A DNA stretch of 6,019 nucleotides from Actinomycetota bacterium (GTDB lineage Bacteria; Actinomycetota; Actinomycetes; Nanopelagicales; Nanopelagicaceae), in assembly GCA_947381255.1 (NCBI GenBank), contig CANCUC010000137.1, forward strand, positions 1 through 6,019, given 5' to 3'. The notes beneath the pieces were generated by a model. The model made no database searches. It saw nothing but the letters and a program-made list of their open reading frames with translations, and was not told where the DNA came from. Position numbers and translations under genes: made by a program. The first letter of the stretch is position 1. Every line of letters begins with the position of its first letter. Positions 1-6,019 of the stretch are shown here, piece by piece.

Positions 1-1
1 C

Positions 2-1408
2 CAGATCGATCCGCCTCAGGCTCTCAATGGTGTAGCTGCACATGCAACTGCTGTCATGGGAACTGCGGTACTCAAGTTCACCATCTTGGATCCAGGTGCT
101 GGATATACGCCTGGTCAGCCATACGATGTAAATCTCTCTGATGGAACCACTGCGATCGCAACGATCGGTAATGGCAAACTCGGATCAATCACCATCACCA
201 ACCCAGGTAGTGGTTACATCTCAGCTCCAAATGTGGCTCTCCTGTACCCAGATGGAACAATTGATTCAGCTTCTGCAACTGCTTCGATCAGTTCACAGAC
301 AACAACTCTGAACTGGCATGCAACTGGTATTCAAGAGCTCTTTGAACTCCAGTACGCCCGCATGGATGCAATCATGTCCTCAGAAGTACCACTCACTAAT
401 TACAACAACCAGACGACTCTTCCATGGGCAAGCGTTGACTCTCCTACTGAGATCATCAACACCAACTTGCCAAATGAGTTAACTGCAAATGGTGGACAGC
501 CTGTTGATTCACTTCCAGATGGAACTCAGATCTGGCGCTTTACACATAATGGTGTGGATACTCACTTCATCCACTTCCACATGTTTAACGTGCAAGTTGT
601 CGCAGTTCTAGCGTGGGATGGAATTAACCAACCACTACCTGCCTACGACCTCGGATGGCGCGATACGGTCCAAATGGATCAGTTGACCACCGTCTACATC
701 GCAGTAAAGCCAATCGTTCCAATCGTTCCATGGCAATTGCCTAACAGCATTCGCCCATTGTCTCCTTCAGAGACAATGTTCGAATCAAATGGCAGCACCC
801 CAATCACAACTCAAGACATGATGATGGCGACATTCGACCCAGCCAATAACAACGTAGTTGCAACGAACCAACTCGTTAACTTCGGATGGGAATACATGTT
901 CCACTGCCACATCTTGGGCCACGAAGAGGGTGACATGATGCGTCCGATCCCTGTCGGAGTAGTACCAGTCGCTCCAACAGCAATCTCAACTACATATGTC
1001 GCTGCAACACTTACAAAGGCTGCACATGTGGATGTGAAGTTCGTTGATAACTCAATCAATGAAACCGGATTCATCCTTCAACGCCGTGCAAACGAAGGCG
1101 ATGCATGGGTCACTGTTGCTACAGCACGTCGTTCAGCACCAACATGGGACAACTTGCACCAGCTCGTCATCGATCCAAGCCTCTCCACTGGAAGCCAGGG
1201 AACGTTGACTGATACGGGAGTAACTTCAATTGGTGGAGGACGTCGTGGAGGTGGTGGAGGTTCAACTCCATCAGTTCTTACAACGGGAACCAGCTGGCAG
1301 TACCGCGTACTTGGTACTGACACCATCGGCACAACCAACTTGGGAGCTTTCCCATCAACCGTGGTGGATTCAGATCCATCCAACGTCATCTACGTACAGA
1401 TTCCATAG
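2..1408 (+). CDS. Large exported multicopper oxidase, C-terminal part (5' end outside the window)
   Basis: The reading frame is open to the left edge, so the start and N-terminal cupredoxin domains are missing; 468 residues are visible. Seen: a copper motif HFIHFH at 563-580 (type 1, 2 and 3 histidines) and the C-terminal signature HCHILGHEEGDM at 902-937, giving the type-1 Cys, the flanking type-3 His pair, the second type-1 His and the axial Met. All ligands of the last cupredoxin domain are therefore intact. Between visible residues 25 and 100 lie two PG[AS]GY beta repeats rarely seen in small laccases. After the copper domain, from about nt 965, comes a fibronectin-III-like domain (motif DNSINETGF, later WQYRVLG) with a Gly-rich loop. 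The segments THNGVDTH and LGWRDTVQM resemble large bacterial oxidases of unclear substrate (Mn, Fe or Cu have been proposed for relatives). It probably acts outside the membrane, oxidising a metal or organic donor with O2. Family assignment is firm; substrate is unknown. Confidence 0.93.
   Translation, partial: QIDPPQALNGVAAHATAVMGTAVLKFTILDPGAGYTPGQPYDVNLSDGTTAIATIGNGKLGSITITNPGSGYISAPNVALLYPDGTIDSASATASISSQTTTLNWHATGIQELFELQYARMDAIMSSEVPLTNYNNQTTLPWASVDSPTEIINTNLPNELTANGGQPVDSLPDGTQIWRFTHNGVDTHFIHFHMFNVQVVAVLAWDGINQPLPAYDLGWRDTVQMDQLTTVYIAVKPIVPIVPWQLPNSIRPLSPSETMFESNGSTPITTQDMMMATFDPANNNVVATNQLVNFGWEYMFHCHILGHEEGDMMRPIPVGVVPVAPTAISTTYVAATLTKAAHVDVKFVDNSINETGFILQRRANEGDAWVTVATARRSAPTWDNLHQLVIDPSLSTGSQGTLTDTGVTSIGGGRRGGGGGSTPSVLTTGTSWQYRVLGTDTIGTTNLGAFPSTVVDSDPSNVIYVQIP
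74..301 (+). repeat. Two PG[AS]GY beta-repeat units inside the multicopper oxidase
   Basis: The translated segment carries DPGAGYTPGQPYDV (nt 89-130) and NPGSGYISAPNVAL (nt 200-241), spaced 37 residues apart and each followed by a short Ala/Thr/Ser-rich beta segment. This is the pattern of short GxGY beta repeats found in phage-tail-like and surface proteins. The frame upstream is open, so further copies may lie off the left edge. The unit is a protein-level repeat; DNA identity between copies is low. Confidence 0.7.
1236..1265 (+). repeat. Gly/Arg-rich loop in the fibronectin-III-like domain of the oxidase
   Basis: A ggtgga/ggtggt-rich stretch encodes GGGRRGGGGG between TGVTSI and STPSVL. 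It interrupts the fibronectin-III-like domain before its last strands (WQYRVLG). It is probably a flexible surface loop; the arginine pair could be protease-sensitive, which is inference only. Confidence 0.6.
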
Positions 1409-1411
1409 GAG
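1407..1411 (+). promoter_or_regulatory. Ribosome binding site AGGAG overlapping the upstream stop codon
   Basis: AGGAG sits 7 bases before ATG 1419, and its first two bases are the last two of the oxidase TAG stop. This fixes the start of the second gene at 1419, although the frame is open further upstream to 1230. It also shows that the two genes are read from one transcript. Confidence 0.85.
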
Positions 1412-1418
1412 CCAGAAA

Positions 1419-3155
1419 ATGAAAAGCACCACTTCCTCAATCTTCGGTAAGAAACTATCTCTGATAGTTCTTACCGGGGCTTTGATTTCAACGACTGGCT
1501 TCCTATCGCAGAGTGCATACGCTGGGAGTACCACAAGTACTCCCATGCCAGCCGGCATGGTTATGCCTTCCCCAACTCCTAAGGTGACACCAAAGGCAAC
1601 CCCAAAGGCCACGCACAAGCCTGCAACGAGCACAACGGTAACTTCGGTCTCAAAGAAGAGTCCGGTAAAGGCCACTCCGACCAAGGTCGCTTACACCTTG
1701 AAATTAGGAACTCCCTATTCCAAGGCAAAAGCAACGGTTTACTTCACCGTAAAGAGCGGTAAGAAGACTGTAAAGACAACAATTGGTAGCTTCACCGCCT
1801 CTACATCTGGGGTGCTTAACTTCACCTATAAGGCCACCATCGCTAAAACCGCAATCGTCTCAATTGTTGTTAAGGGCAAAGTTGTTCGAACACTCACTGG
1901 AGCGGCGCTTCATTTGCTGACTGTTCCAACACAGGCACTTCCTTTCGTGGAGCCAACACCAACACCAACACTTATTCCAGATCCGGTTCCAACCGATACC
2001 CCAACTCCAACACCAACGCCTACTACCCCAGCAGCACCAAGCGTCGCGCCAACCCCAACCTTCGCCACTTTCTACCCAACTCATGACGGTTATGTCGTTC
2101 AGATTGCAAACTTTGATTCAAAGTACATCTGGACTGCGATCGATAACCAAAAGGGAATTGTTTCGGTATCCCCCGTCGGACAAGTAACTGTCACCAAATT
2201 GGCAGCTGGAACTGTCTCAACACTGACGGTGGTTGCATCTAAGTCTGGGTACACCCAAGCGACCGCGACCTCAGCTAGCGTTACCGTACTTGCTGCTGAT
2301 GTGGCAGTCGTGACTCCCCCATCAGTTCCTTCAACTCCAACACCACCACCTTCTAACGGTGGTGGTGGAGGCGTTGTATATGTGTATGCTCCAAATATCG
2401 CGCTCTCAATCAGCAATGTTGTATTGAATCAGCTCGATACTTTCCCAGCATATGTAGTGAACAACACTGGTGGTCTAGCAACTAGTTTCGCAATCTCACC
2501 ATCAGCCCCAGCGGGAACTACTTTCGATACAACAACAGGTGTTCTGAGTGGAACTCTAACTGCTGGTCAGAGTTTGACCACGTACACAATTACCGCGACG
2601 AATACATCTGGCCACTCAACTGCGCAGTTCGCTCTGACAGTTAATTCGGGAGCGCTCCAAACGATCAGCTTCCTCACACCATATGACATGCGCTTTGGTG
2701 ACACTGATCAAATCTTGAACGGTGCATCAGATAGTGGATTAGCTGTTACTTATACTGTTCTTCCAAGTAGCCGAGCAGTCTGTTCAATCGTTCCCGTCCT
2801 TACAGACTTCGACGTTCATGCCCTCGGTGCAGGAACTTGCATCATCGAGGCTTCGCAAGCAGGTAATGGAACATACCTTCCAGCCCTAAAGGTCCAGAAG
2901 AGTTTCATCATTCTTGCCAGCGCTTCGTCCTCGTTCCTGGTTCAAATTCAGCCAAATGGTGGTTCTTTCAGCAACGGCAGCTTCGCGCCAATCTCAGAAG
3001 TTGTCGCAGCTGGAACTGTCCTCACGCTCCCAAGCGTTACAAACACCCTATTCACCAGTTACACCTGGACGCTGGGCGATGTCTCTGGAACAGCCGTGAG
3101 TGGTTCAACTATTACGGTCACTTCAGATCTAGTTCTAGTGGCAAAATGGGCATAG
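1419..3155 (+). CDS. Secreted modular beta-domain protein (Ig-like, He_PIG-like, Cys-paired and InlB-type modules)
   Basis: 578 residues. A signal peptide (KK, then LSLIVLTGALISTTGFL) has a likely cut after SAYA35. Then: a Met/Pro/Thr/Lys linker (about 36-90); a Lys-rich Ig-like beta domain (91-168); a Pro-Thr linker (178-216); a beta module (217-292) starting HDGYVVQIANFD; a Gly/Pro hinge (300-318); a putative-Ig (He_PIG-like) domain (326-408) with TTTGVLSGTL; a module (411-500) with two cysteines, C455 and C474, in the VCSIV...GTCII pattern typical of a disulfide-linked beta repeat; and a final InlB B-repeat-like module (505-578) with NGGS and a terminal VLVAKWA. No C-terminal membrane helix or LPXTG sorting signal is seen, so it is probably released or held non-covalently. 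No catalytic motif is evident. Its place after the oxidase suggests a scaffold or adhesin partner, which is inference. Confidence 0.88.
   Translation: MKSTTSSIFGKKLSLIVLTGALISTTGFLSQSAYAGSTTSTPMPAGMVMPSPTPKVTPKATPKATHKPATSTTVTSVSKKSPVKATPTKVAYTLKLGTPYSKAKATVYFTVKSGKKTVKTTIGSFTASTSGVLNFTYKATIAKTAIVSIVVKGKVVRTLTGAALHLLTVPTQALPFVEPTPTPTLIPDPVPTDTPTPTPTPTTPAAPSVAPTPTFATFYPTHDGYVVQIANFDSKYIWTAIDNQKGIVSVSPVGQVTVTKLAAGTVSTLTVVASKSGYTQATATSASVTVLAADVAVVTPPSVPSTPTPPPSNGGGGGVVYVYAPNIALSISNVVLNQLDTFPAYVVNNTGGLATSFAISPSAPAGTTFDTTTGVLSGTLTAGQSLTTYTITATNTSGHSTAQFALTVNSGALQTISFLTPYDMRFGDTDQILNGASDSGLAVTYTVLPSSRAVCSIVPVLTDFDVHALGAGTCIIEASQAGNGTYLPALKVQKSFIILASASSSFLVQIQPNGGSFSNGSFAPISEVVAAGTVLTLPSVTNTLFTSYTWTLGDVSGTAVSGSTITVTSDLVLVAKWA
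1950..2066 (+). repeat. Low-complexity Pro-Thr linker repeat
   Basis: Repeated ccaacacca/ccaactcca units encode alternating Pro-Thr between two beta domains of the secreted protein (residues 178-216). This is typical of extended wall-spanning or inter-domain linkers. The tract is a candidate for length variation between strains by slippage. A related tract, in another gene and on the opposite strand, occurs at 4068-4126. Confidence 0.75.
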
Positions 3156-3679
3156 TGAAGAGTAGAAAAAATAGTTTGGTAGCAGCTTTCGCGATTCTTA
3201 TCGCGGGGCTGCTCCCAAGTAGCGCTCACGCCGGTGACTTAATCACGGAACTCGATGATGTTGTTGTTGCGATGCATGATTACAGTGTTCTCAATGGTCA
3301 GATCACCACGAAGGCAACTGTAGCTTCCGTGCAATCCACGGTTTCAAAGATGAACACTCAACTCTTTGCAATCAAGACCGCTCTCTCTACATTCGATGCA
3401 GATGTCACCAAGAATTGGACCTACCTCAGCGTCAAGGCAAACACCACATACCCTGCACGCATGACTCTACGACAATTCGATCTCACGGCTTCGGCTTGGT
3501 ACAACTACGAAGTGAGCGCTCAAAAGCAGATTGCGAACTGTTACAAGAATGTAGCAACAAGCAGAACCTGTGTAATCAAATGGCATACCAAAAACAAGAA
3601 GGCAGAACTTGCCAGGTATTCAAAGGTTACCGATCAGCTCACCATCATTGAAAAATGGAGAACTTCAGTCGGACGTTAA
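3146..3679 (+). CDS. Small secreted protein of unknown family, translationally coupled to the upstream gene
   Basis: 177 residues from ATG 3146, overlapping the previous gene by 10 bp. An in-frame GTG at 3155 shares its G with the upstream TAG stop and would give a more usual start (MKSRKNSLVAA). Neither start has a strong ribosome binding site, so reinitiation after the upstream gene is likely. A signal peptide (KSRKN, then LVAAFAILIAGLL) has a probable cut after SAHA29. The mature 148 residues look mostly helical and polar: segments around 31-50, 55-85 and 105-131, then a Lys-rich tail. Cysteines C132 and C142 (NCYKN...RTCVIKW) could form one disulfide loop. I recognise no enzyme motif, metal site or anchor. 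Operon position suggests a periplasmic or surface partner of the oxidase and the modular protein; the function is unknown. Confidence 0.8.
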   Translation: MGIVKSRKNSLVAAFAILIAGLLPSSAHAGDLITELDDVVVAMHDYSVLNGQITTKATVASVQSTVSKMNTQLFAIKTALSTFDADVTKNWTYLSVKANTTYPARMTLRQFDLTASAWYNYEVSAQKQIANCYKNVATSRTCVIKWHTKNKKAELARYSKVTDQLTIIEKWRTSVGR

Positions 3680-3685
3680 TTCCGA

Positions 3686-4270
3686 TTAAATACCAGCCTT
3701 ATTGAGTGCGCTCACTAGTGAGTCGTACCAGCCTTGAGATGTATAACTTGCGCCGCTTACTCCTTGAATATCTGAGGAGGAGGCGGCGATTGTTTCTTGT
3801 ATCAAAATTGGGATGGCTTGAGCGTTAATCTCCTGATCGCGTGGAGTGCTGGTAGGAAGTTGCAGCGCCCGGGCGGCAACAATCTTGGAATTCTTCACAT
3901 CAATTTGAACTTGGACTGGGCCGTAATCAGTATTTGAAGTGGCTCCGGTAAATGTTCCGTTAACCAATTTAGGAGCTGCAGGCGTTTTCTTAGGCGCAAC
4001 TGGTTTCTTGGTTGCTTTGGTTGGTGCTGGAGTATTTGTCTTGACTGGGGCCGGAGTGCTGGCAACTGGAGTCGGTGTTGGGGTCGGAGTACTCACCTCA
4101 CTTGGCGTCGGCGTTGGGGTCGGAGTGGACCTTGTCCCACCACCTAAAGAGCCACCACCTAAGCTGCCTCCGCCAAGGGTAAGGGTGTGATGAGGTGGCG
4201 AGTAAGCCAGAACAGCACCTGTTCCAACCACCGTTCCAACAACGATCAGCGTTGCTTTAGTTGCGCCCAT
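3686..4270 (-). CDS. Exported FMN-binding-domain protein (covalent flavin carrier)
   Basis: 194 residues. Domains in order: an N-terminal hydrophobic segment (6-23, TLIVVGTVVGTGAVLAY) that may be an uncleaved anchor, since no clear signal-peptidase site follows; three LGGGS-like repeats (32-45); Thr-Pro and Lys-Pro-Ala linkers (48-100); and an FMN_bind domain (about 103-194) starting NGTFTGATSNTDYGPVQVQI. Near its end is VSGASYTSQGWYDSL (171-185). In this family ApbE attaches FMN through a phosphoester to the last Thr/Ser of an [ST]-GA-[ST] motif, so Ser175 is the predicted acceptor, where Thr is more usual. It is placed outside the membrane on a long linker. It follows the flavocytochrome gene by 27 bp on the same strand and probably accepts its electrons. 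No ApbE gene is in view. The start is ATG 4270 with a purine-rich leader. Confidence 0.9.
   Translation of the reverse strand: MGATKATLIVVGTVVGTGAVLAYSPPHHTLTLGGGSLGGGSLGGGTRSTPTPTPTPSEVSTPTPTPTPVASTPAPVKTNTPAPTKATKKPVAPKKTPAAPKLVNGTFTGATSNTDYGPVQVQIDVKNSKIVAARALQLPTSTPRDQEINAQAIPILIQETIAASSSDIQGVSGASYTSQGWYDSLVSALNKAGI
4068..4126 (-). repeat. 23-bp direct repeat encoding the Thr-Pro linker
   Basis: Two copies, 4068-4090 and 4104-4126, differ at two positions and share the core gttggggtcggagt. On the coding (minus) strand they give alternating Thr-Pro in the FMN-domain protein linker. The near-identity suggests recent duplication and possible length polymorphism. Confidence 0.75.
4137..4181 (-). 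repeat. Three tandem 15-bp units encoding LGGGS-type repeats
   Basis: Units 4137-4151 and 4152-4166 share ccaccacctaa; unit 4167-4181 is diverged. Translated on the minus strand they give three copies of LGGGS/T, a flexible spacer directly after the membrane segment of the FMN-binding protein. Confidence 0.75.
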
Positions 4271-4287
4271 TACTTCACTTTCCCTTC
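4271..4287 (-). promoter_or_regulatory. Purine-rich ribosome-binding region of the FMN-binding gene
   Basis: On the minus strand the 17 bases before ATG 4270 read GAAGGGAAAGTGAAGTA. AAGG lies 12 bases from the start and GTGAAG 2 bases, so the spacing is not ideal, but the tract is the only plausible binding site. With a 27-bp gap to the flavocytochrome stop there is little room for a promoter, which supports cotranscription. Confidence 0.45.
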
Positions 4288-4297
4288 GTGGATCTTG

Positions 4298-5695
4298 CTA
4301 GTTTGCATGAAACTCAAATATCTCAGCGTGAAAACGGCTCTTTGGAATGCCCGCCGCGGCCGAGGCTTCACGCACTGCCTCAACTAGTGGTGTTGGCCCG
4401 CACACATAAAGATCGCAATACCTAAAGCCCGGAACATACTTCATGATTTCGCGCGCCGTCATCGGATGCTTCTTCCTTGAGCCAACCAAATAATGAACTT
4501 GTGCTCCACGCTTCTCCGCTAGCAAATCGAGCTCGCGATTGAGGACAATCTCCTCTTCTGTAGAAACTCTTACAAGAACATCAACCGCCACTGATTCATC
4601 AAATTCATCCATGATTGCAATGAGAGGTGCGATACCGACTCCCCCTCCGACAAGCACTACATGTCCCAAACCTTTGGTTACCTTGCGCGCAGTAAATACT
4701 CCATATGGACCTTCGAAGAAGACCCGAACTCCTGGCTTCAAATCTGCAACAGATCCGGAGCCATCTCCTAAATTCTTCACAGTGATTTTAAATTCATGAT
4801 CAGTCGGAGTGGCAGAAAGTGAATATGGGTGTGCTACCCAAATATGTCCAGGAGTTAGGAATCTCCAGGTAAAGAATTGACCGCCCTGCGCTCTCATGCG
4901 ATCCAAATCGCGTCCTCGCATTATTACTGAGACCATATTTGAACTCTCGGTGACAATTTTATGAATTCGAAGTTCGTGTCTGTAGTAACGATAAATAGGA
5001 ATTACAAAGCGCCAATAGAGAACGATGAAGGCAGCGACAATATAAAGCCCAATCCAGTACCACATGTATATGGGGTGGCCGATAAACATTGGACCGGTTC
5101 TGATTTGATGCATAAAGCTGAGAGCGATTGCCAAATAGGTATAGAGATGAACTGTCCACCAGGTCTCATATGACATCTTGACGCGGACCTTCTTATAAGA
5201 AGTGATTCCGGCAATCAAGAAGAAGATAAATCCAACTGTTGCGGCGAGCATCCAGTCATATGTCCAGGTGAAATGCCAGAGCTCGCGTCCAATTCGCGAT
5301 CCATCATTTCCAGCATAGGCAAGAGAGACGAAGAGAACGTGGAAACCGATCAGAAAAAGTGTGTATGGCCCTAGCTTTCGGTGCCAAAGAATTAGACGAT
5401 CATGACCAACTGCCTTCTCAATCCAAGCGATTCTAGAGACCAGAACTAGTCCAACAAGCGCTAAATAGGTGCCCACCAAGGCACAAATTCGAGAGAGCGA
5501 GGTGATCAGCGGATAGGGCCAACTCCAGTCGTGGAGGGTGCTGGTCTTAAGGAATATCCCAATCGTGAGGCCGAGACCTAGACCCAGGACCAAACTGGCC
5601 CAACGAGTACTGCCTTCTGGGCTGCTCAAAGGGCAATTTCTCTCGTGAGATTCGTAGATTTTTTGCCCAACATGTGTGGATAGTACAACAGCCAA
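4298..5695 (-). CDS. NOX/ferric-reductase-like transmembrane flavocytochrome b
   Basis: 465 residues from TTG 5695. About six membrane segments precede a cytosolic ferredoxin-reductase-like half. Seen: histidines H105 and H119, then H183 and H196, i.e. 13 and 12 residues between pair members, the same spacing as the bis-heme pairs of NOX enzymes. The FAD motif is HPYSLS (289-294), the pyridine-nucleotide loop GGGVGIAP (350-357) and CGP (432-434), with an acidic/aromatic end EIFEF. No 2Fe-2S domain follows. Expected reaction: cytosolic NAD(P)H to FAD to two hemes to an acceptor outside (Fe3+, Cu2+, O2 or the neighbouring FMN protein). Start: an in-frame TAA lies three codons before TTG 5695, so it cannot begin earlier. 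An in-frame TTG at 5629, with GAGAG upstream, would give a shorter, more typical N-terminus. The 65-bp gap upstream may hold a promoter, but I see no clear -35/-10 pair. Confidence 0.93.
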   Translation of the reverse strand: MAVVLSTHVGQKIYESHERNCPLSSPEGSTRWASLVLGLGLGLTIGIFLKTSTLHDWSWPYPLITSLSRICALVGTYLALVGLVLVSRIAWIEKAVGHDRLILWHRKLGPYTLFLIGFHVLFVSLAYAGNDGSRIGRELWHFTWTYDWMLAATVGFIFFLIAGITSYKKVRVKMSYETWWTVHLYTYLAIALSFMHQIRTGPMFIGHPIYMWYWIGLYIVAAFIVLYWRFVIPIYRYYRHELRIHKIVTESSNMVSVIMRGRDLDRMRAQGGQFFTWRFLTPGHIWVAHPYSLSATPTDHEFKITVKNLGDGSGSVADLKPGVRVFFEGPYGVFTARKVTKGLGHVVLVGGGVGIAPLIAIMDEFDESVAVDVLVRVSTEEEIVLNRELDLLAEKRGAQVHYLVGSRKKHPMTAREIMKYVPGFRYCDLYVCGPTPLVEAVREASAAAGIPKSRFHAEIFEFHAN

Positions 5696-5760
5696 CCTGA
5701 GTTACGGCTGAGCAATCCATACTGTTAAGCGAAAGTATGCCGTGAAAAGAGTGAGAATTT

Positions 5761-6019
5761 TTAATTGGTTGGGATTTTAGGATGAGCGAGAAGCCACGTT
5801 ATGACCTGTGCATCAAAGCTCGGCGTGAGTGCTGGGGTGTGCCCTGCACCAACAATTCTCCAGAAATCAATCGCCGTATTAGCAGGGCAATTTTGATACT
5901 GCACAACAGCCGTTTCAGCTCCTGTGATTTTCGCATCTAAATCTAACTTCTCCGCAGAGGTGTTCGTCACCGGATCGCAATGATTTATTGCGCCCCAAGC
6001 GCTAAATATCTTGAGGGCT
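5761..6019 (-). CDS. Alpha/beta-hydrolase, PHB-depolymerase/feruloyl-esterase type, C-terminal end (5' end outside the window)
   Basis: 85 residues are visible and the frame runs open off the right edge. The GTG at 5970 is an internal Val codon, not the start. Seen: SAWGAINHCDP near the edge, then QYQNCP, then FWRIVGAGHTP, and a terminal helix VITWLLAHP. In secreted esterases of this type (LpqC-like) the catalytic His lies in a GGGH/GAGH turn near the C-terminus, here encoded at 5839-5841, and two cysteines in N-x-C and x-C-P contexts often pair. The nucleophile Ser and the acid residue would be outside the window, so activity cannot be judged. It ends 65 bp before the flavocytochrome start on the same strand; a functional link to that gene is not evident. 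Confidence 0.75.
   Translation of the reverse strand, partial: ALKIFSAWGAINHCDPVTNTSAEKLDLDAKITGAETAVVQYQNCPANTAIDFWRIVGAGHTPALTPSFDAQVITWLLAHPKIPTN

Noticed and set aside
1230..1418. Upstream extension of the modular protein gene to ATG 1230
   Set aside because: It would overlap the oxidase Gly-rich and fibronectin-like coding sequence, adds low-complexity residues ahead of a clean signal peptide, and ignores the AGGAG site before ATG 1419.
811..1684. Minus-strand open frames opposite the oxidase end and the start of the modular protein
   Set aside because: They are shadows of well-supported plus-strand genes; their products are Pro/Val-rich low-complexity with no motif or binding site.
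3711..3722. 12-bp perfect palindrome ctcactagtgag near the convergent junction, considered as a terminator or operator
   Set aside because: It lies inside the FMN-domain coding region, has no loop and no following T run, and a palindrome of this size is expected by chance.
3939..4190. Plus-strand open frame with Gly-Val repeats
   Set aside because: It is the antisense reading of the Thr-Pro and LGGGS linker repeats of the FMN-binding gene, so the apparent repeat is a mirror.
5696..5760. Promoter or terminator between the esterase and flavocytochrome genes
   Set aside because: The 65 bp contain AT-rich stretches such as a CATACT hexamer, but no properly spaced -35 partner and no stem-loop with a T run.
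5761..5970. Treating the last minus-strand gene as a complete 69-residue protein starting at GTG 5970
   Set aside because: The frame stays open to the window edge, and the upstream residues (SAWGAINHCDP) fit the esterase family, so it is a truncated view of a larger gene.

Overview
The window looks like chromosomal DNA from a Gram-positive-type bacterium with balanced GC, most likely an actinobacterium. A freshwater planktonic lineage is plausible. The grounds are Ala-Tyr-Ala and Ala-His-Ala signal-peptidase sites, Thr/Pro/Lys-rich wall-spanning linkers, and a mosaic secreted protein built from immunoglobulin-like and Cys-paired beta modules of a kind common in such genomes. The taxonomy is inferred from protein style only; no RNA or marker gene is present.

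Layout. Plus strand, 2-3679: a tightly packed unit of three genes for exported proteins. The first is the C-terminal part of a large multicopper oxidase (2-1408, open at the left edge). The second is a 578-residue modular secreted protein (1419-3155), whose ribosome binding site overlaps the oxidase stop codon. The third is a 177-residue secreted protein of unknown family (3146-3679), whose start overlaps the end of the second gene. Minus strand, reading leftwards from 6019: the C-terminal end of an alpha/beta-hydrolase of the PHB-depolymerase/feruloyl-esterase type (5761-6019, open at the right edge), a NOX/ferric-reductase-like flavocytochrome b (4298-5695), and an exported FMN-binding-domain protein (3686-4270). 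The two sets converge with only 6 bp between stop codons.

How they may work together. The flavocytochrome should take electrons from cytosolic NAD(P)H through FAD and two membrane hemes to the outer face, where the FMN-domain protein could relay them. The facing unit supplies an extracellular copper oxidase with a complete type-1/2/3 copper signature in the visible part, plus two secreted companions. A flavocytochrome reductase beside a multicopper oxidase recalls fungal reductive iron uptake (Fre/Fet3), but no permease is in the window and the substrate is unknown. The ApbE flavin transferase needed to load FMN covalently is also not here.

No RNA gene, CRISPR array, insertion sequence, attachment site or convincing terminator was seen. 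No gene-free stretch exceeds 65 bp.
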